From: Antedon mediterranea | Taxonomy: Eukaryota; Echinodermata; Crinoidea; Comatulida; Antedonidae | Assembly: GCF_964355755.1 (NCBI RefSeq) | Contig: NC_092671.1 | Span: 5,837,001 to 5,901,000, forward strand | Direction: 5' to 3' | Length of the DNA stretch: 64,000 nt | Shown here: piece by piece, positions 59,910-64,000 of the stretch | Position numbering within the stretch: the stretch's first letter is position 1 | Layout: each line of letters starts with the position of its first letter | Position numbers and translations under genes: made by a program | Notes under the pieces: model-generated | What the model was told of the DNA's origin: nothing | What the model saw: the letters and a program-made list of their open reading frames with translations, nothing else | Database searches by the model: none

Positions 59910-61340
59910 TATCGTATGGTGCCCATGTAGTTTGTGTTTTTGCTTGTTTTTTTTTTTGAGTTGTTTAATGTTGCTTCTATGTATCCTATGGTGCCTATTG
60001 TCACAATATGTAGTTTGTGAATTTGCTTGTTGATGTTGTTTTTTGAGTTGTTTAATGTTGCTTATATGTGTCCCATGGTGCCTATTGTCACAATATGTAG
60101 TTTGTGTTTTTGCTTGTGGTTGTTTTTGGAGTTGTTTAATGTTGCTTCTATGTATCCTATGGTGCCTATTGTCACAATATGTAGTTTGTGAATTTGCTTG
60201 TTGATGTTGTTTTTTGAGTTGTTTAATGTTGCTTATATGTGTCCCATGGTGCCTATTGTCACAATATGTAGTTTGTGTTTTTGCTTGTTGATGTTTTTTG
60301 AGTTGTTTAATGTTGCTTATATGTGTCCCATGGTGCCTATTGTCACAATATGTAGTTTGTGAATTTGCTTGTTGTTTTTTGAGTTGTTTAATGTTGCTTC
60401 TATGTATCCTATGGTGCCTATTGTCACAATATGTAGTTTGTGAATTTGCTTGTTGTTTTTTGAGTTGTTTAATGTTGCTTACATGTATCCCATGGTGCCT
60501 ATTGTCACAATATGTAGTTTGTGAATTTGCTTGTTGTTTTTTGAGTTGTTTAATGTTCCTTTAATATAATGTATCCTATGGTGTCTGTTGTCACAATATG
60601 TAGTTTGTGTTTTTGCTTGTTGATGTTGTTTGAGTTGTTTAATGTTGCTTATATGTATTATGGTGCCTATTGTCACAATATGTAGTTTGTGAATTTGCTT
60701 GTTGTTTTTTGAGTTGTTTAATGTTGCTTATATGTATCCCATGGTGCCTATTGTCACAATATGTAGTTTGTGAATTTGCTTGTTGTTTTTTTAGTTGTTT
60801 AATGTTGCTTCTATGTATCCCATGGTGCCTATTGTCACAATATGTAGTTTGTGAATTTGCTTGTTGATGTTTTTTGAGTTGTTTAATGTTGCTTCTATGT
60901 ATCCCATGGTGCCTATTGTCACAATATGTAGTTTGTGTTTTTGCTTGTTGATGTTTTTTGAGTTGTTTAATGTTGCTTATATGTATCCCATGGTGCCTAT
61001 TGTCACAATATGTAGTTTGTGTTTTTGCTTGTTGTTGTTTTTTGAGTTGTTTAATGTTGCTTATATGTATCCCATGGTGCCTATTGTCACAATATGTAGT
61101 TTGTAAATTTGCTTGTTGTTTTTTTAGTTGTTTAATGTTGCTTACATGTATCCTATGGTGCCTATTGTCACAATATGTAGTTTGTGAATTTGCTTGTTGA
61201 TGTTGTTTTTTTAGTTGTTTAATGTTGCTTATATGTATCCCATGGTGCCTATTGTCACAATATGTAGTTTGTGTTTTTTCTTGTTGATGTTGTATATTGA
61301 GTTGTGCAATGTGGCATATGTATGGTGCCTGCTGTCACAA
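59910..61340. repeat. GT-rich minisatellite, 81/84/87-bp unit, about 17 copies
   Basis: Each unit contains GAGTTGTTTAATGTTGCTT, ATGTATCCCATGGTGCCTA and TTGTCACAATATGTAGTTTG. Distances between successive GGTGCC marks are 87, 84, 87, 84, 81, 81, 86, 82, 81, 81, 84, 84, 84, 81 and 87. Length changes come from optional GTT/ATG triplets after GCTTGTTG. As a result several frames stay open on both strands for up to 88 codons. It starts just after the MAP3K2/3 poly(A) signal and ends about 350 bp before the next gene. Confidence 0.95.
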
Positions 61341-61693
61341 CTAATGTTGTAGTTTCTGTTTTGCTTGTCAACAACCTGAACCGTAGTTTCTATTCTTGAT
61401 AATGATAATTTCCATTGTCTATTGAGTTGATTAAAAGCCAAATTGATAATAGTCTGTTATAATTTTTTTTTTTAAAGAAATATATTAATTATAGGGAGAA
61501 GTTTTATCTGTCATTAATCACAGTCAAGGCATTTCCTTTATTTGGATATGTTAAGGATTTCCTGTTAGTTTCCTTCATACCAAGCCTTGTTGCCAAGCCT
61601 TGCTGAATACAAGGAAAGGAAAAAGATTCAGTACACAGTATTACACTTGACCGCAAGAGGAATCATACAATCAAGAATTTATTCTTGGTAAAG
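61341..61693 (+). promoter_or_regulatory. Probable promoter and 5' UTR of the sushi gene
   Basis: This is the only space between the minisatellite and the ATG at 61694. It has a T-run and TATTAATTATAGGG (61483-61496) as a weak TATA-like candidate, and a CCAAGCCTTG direct repeat at 61580-61602. The start site is not determinable. Confidence 0.3.
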
Positions 61694-64000
61694 ATGTCAA
61701 TCCCTCCTGTATTTTATGTGTTTGTGTTGCTACTCTTTGTAACTGGTAAGTTTATATTGTAATTGAATTGTGTTTCAAATTGTTTGCACATGTACTGTAC
61801 TGTATATTTTGCTGTTATTCCTTAAAAATCTTGTTATATTCATACAACATTGCATTTCAGTTATTATAATATTTATTATTGTATCATATTATTTAGTGAT
61901 AAAGATACATTTTTTGTAAAATTCATTTTCTGTAACTTTGTTCTTTTTTTAGTGATAAGTGCACAAGATTGTGCGTACAATGAAACCGAAGTAGACCGAA
62001 CCGGCCGTAGATGTAATCGCGAAAGTGCGGAATGTTCAGATACAAAGAAATGCAAGGGCAAGAGACGATGTAGGTGTGATGATATATGTGGTACAGTTTG
62101 TATCCCAGTTTGTAAGTATTTTTTATCATTTTAACCCCTAAAAAAAAGGGGGGGGGGATTTTTTTTACACCCACTATTTTATTTTTGAAGTTGATACATC
62201 TATGTCCAGGCGTAAATGCAATCTACATGCTATATCTACGCCTATTTTGTTTCAGTTATCATTTTTTAAACAATTTGAAACTATAGGAATTGTTAGCACA
62301 TTGGTTGTAACGGCACTGAATGCTATATTTCAATGTGAAGGACCTAGTTCAAATCTGGATTTGGTCCAATATCATTTGTCTCTCTAAACACACTTTCTGA
62401 TGACATAGTATACTGTAAATTAATTCATCTTTGTTATATGTCATTTACAGTTCGAGACAACTACTGTGATGTTGCTGACCTTGGAGAGCCTACTGTTGGA
62501 TTAAGCGTGTCGTATTCAGATGAACGGATACGTTTTGCAACTAACGCCACTTTTAGCTGCAGCCCTGGCTACAAACTATCTGATGAATCATTAAGCGTTA
62601 GAATGTGTCGTGGGGATGAACGTTGGAGCGGTGAGACACCGACTTGTATCACAGATGGTTAGTATGATTTTATTATTATTGCTAGATGTTATAATGCTTG
62701 GTTCTCACTAGCAATGTAATGCAATCTACACAACGCAAGAAAATGCCCTTCCAATCATTGTGTTTTCCCCCGCCTGCGTGAAATCAAACCTAATCTAACC
62801 CACTTGTGTTTACGCAATACAGCACTTTGCGTCGATACGTTGCGTTCTAGTGGGAACCACACTTAAAACATAATACATAAATTACTACAGTCAAAGGGAT
62901 TTGGTTGGTGAATTGTCATTCATATAAAAGTAAGTAATTGTAGGATGATGAATTCGTATTTTGTCCGTTATACAGTTGCAATTAAAGCACAGTGGACTAC
63001 TGTAGGTGTTGTACATACAACTTCCTCGTTACATCACCAAACAGGGCTTTTTCATCTGCTTTGCAATAAAAGTACTGAAAAAGAATGTCAATCAATAGAC
63101 CATTTTCTTGATACAAATGACAATAATCAGTTTACGTTTGCGCTATCTATTATGTAGATTATATATGGCACTATATATGCACTATATTGCACTTGTTGTA
63201 TTATTCAATTCAATTTGATTTCTTTTTATTTCGGAAATATCATCCATATTAATAAACTTATAAACAGAAAAAAAAATCGTAAACTCTAAACTTAAGTATA
63301 TAGAATGCTTCTCCATCTACAATACATTTTGGAGTTATGGATGTTTGCAAACACAAACAACAAGGATGTTACCACTATTCAACATACGTTGCATGAAACC
63401 ATAGGTAGATTTTCATTCAATAAACATTGCACTGGCACTACTACTTCTAGAGACATTAAGTATACGGCGCATAGCATTATTGTAGCATACAGTAAGAGAT
63501 CTAATAGTCTTCATACGATAGTTACACCAAAGGGATGCATTATCCCTATCATTGTAATTATGTTATTTACTTCAATTTTAGTGGGTTGTGGTGAACCTCC
63601 TTTTGTGGAGTATACAGTACACAATGGTACTGTAAATGGTAAAAATCGTGAAATATATGGCATTGGGGAACGTCTTCAATACACTTGTGATTATGGTTAT
63701 GCTAGTCGCAAAAGAATTCCTTATATTACTTGTGAACGAGATGTATTCAACTCATCAATCGCTAACTGGACTGAAGTTGACCCGTCTGTGCCATGTACTC
63801 GTAAGTTTTTGAAAGAGACTTGTAAATGAAATTGATAAAAAAGATTATAAATGAACATTAATAGATGGTCATAATTATGATAATGTTTTTTAAAGTTTCA
63901 TATAGGAAAAAACACAAGTAAAATAAAGTTAAAGTTAAATTTATGTTTTATTTACATTCAATTTAGCTGTTAGCTGTGGCTTTCCTGGGTCTGTATCAAA
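61694..64000 (+). CDS. Secreted WAP-like plus sushi/CCP-domain protein, 5' part (gene continues past the window)
   Basis: Exons: 61694-61745, 61953-62111, 62451-62657, 63582-63800, 63967-64000 (cut by the window end); all junctions are phase 1. The first exon encodes a hydrophobic signal peptide (MSIPPVFYVFVLLLFVT). Residues 24-67 hold eight cysteines (24, 38, 45, 51, 57, 59, 63, 67) ending CDDICGTVCIP, a spacing like a WAP four-disulfide core although not a textbook one. Two complete CCP modules follow (C76-C136 with FSCSPGYKL and RW; C142-C211 with YTCDYGYA and NW), then the start of a third (SCGFPGS). One-exon-per-CCP in phase 1 is the classic shuffled-module arrangement of complement regulators, selectins and adhesion proteins. 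No membrane anchor is visible because the 3' part is missing. The function (complement control, adhesion or defence) is inferred from domains only. Confidence 0.85.
62692..62865. mobile_element. MITE family B, diverged copy in the sushi gene
   Basis: Ends TAATGCTTGGTTCTCACTAG and CTAGTGGGAACCACACTTA match the 47-kb copy; sub-terminal CAACGCAAG and TTGCGTCGATACGTTGCG are partly kept. It starts 34 bp after the donor of the first CCP exon. Confidence 0.8.

Noticed and set aside
60298-61200. Long overlapping ORFs in several frames on both strands (Cys/Leu-rich repeats)
   Set aside because: They are by-products of a tandem array whose unit length is a multiple of three. All frames behave alike and no protein-like character or start context is seen.

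Overview
The window is AT-rich animal nuclear DNA with GT-AG introns, 3' UTRs, minisatellites, MITEs, SINEs and degraded LINE fragments. The gene set (an SLC35F5-type transporter, a MAP3K2/3-type kinase, a secreted sushi-domain protein) together with a 5S-rRNA-derived SINE and dense palindromic MITEs suggests a marine invertebrate deuterostome. An echinoderm is most likely, but this is inferred from general character and not from a database match. No prokaryotic or viral genes were seen.

Layout, with all three genes on the + strand. (1) 91-14311: the 3' twelve coding exons of an SLC35F5-like transporter. The 5' end lies before the window. The gene carries an AT-rich minisatellite (1990-3742), SINEs, a LINE fragment and MITEs in its introns. 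(2) 14312-31497: about 17 kb without any convincing gene, holding several MITEs, a foldback element of 801 bp packed with TTGCGCAA palindromes (21066-21866), LINE tails and one MITE with a clear target-site duplication. (3) 31498-59830: a complete MAP3K2/3 (MEKK2/3) gene. Its 15 coding exons give a 622-residue PB1-plus-kinase protein, followed by a 3' UTR of about 4.5 kb. A second candidate first exon lies at 33777. One intron holds a 26-bp minisatellite. The acceptor of one exon has been tandemly duplicated, leaving a decoy. (4) 59910-61340: a GT-rich minisatellite directly after the kinase poly(A) signal. (5) 61694-64000: the 5' part of a secreted protein with a signal peptide, an eight-cysteine WAP-like module and at least three CCP/sushi modules. 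It runs off the right edge.

The three genes have no obvious joint pathway: a predicted membrane transporter, a MAPK-cascade kinase and an extracellular complement-regulator-like or adhesion protein. SLC35F5 and MAP3K2 are also on the same chromosome band region in human (2q14), so their adjacency here may be old synteny. The accessory DNA supplies most of the unusual signals. The 11-copy MITE family carries CArG-box sequences, and the foldback element carries about 20 C/EBP-type octamers.
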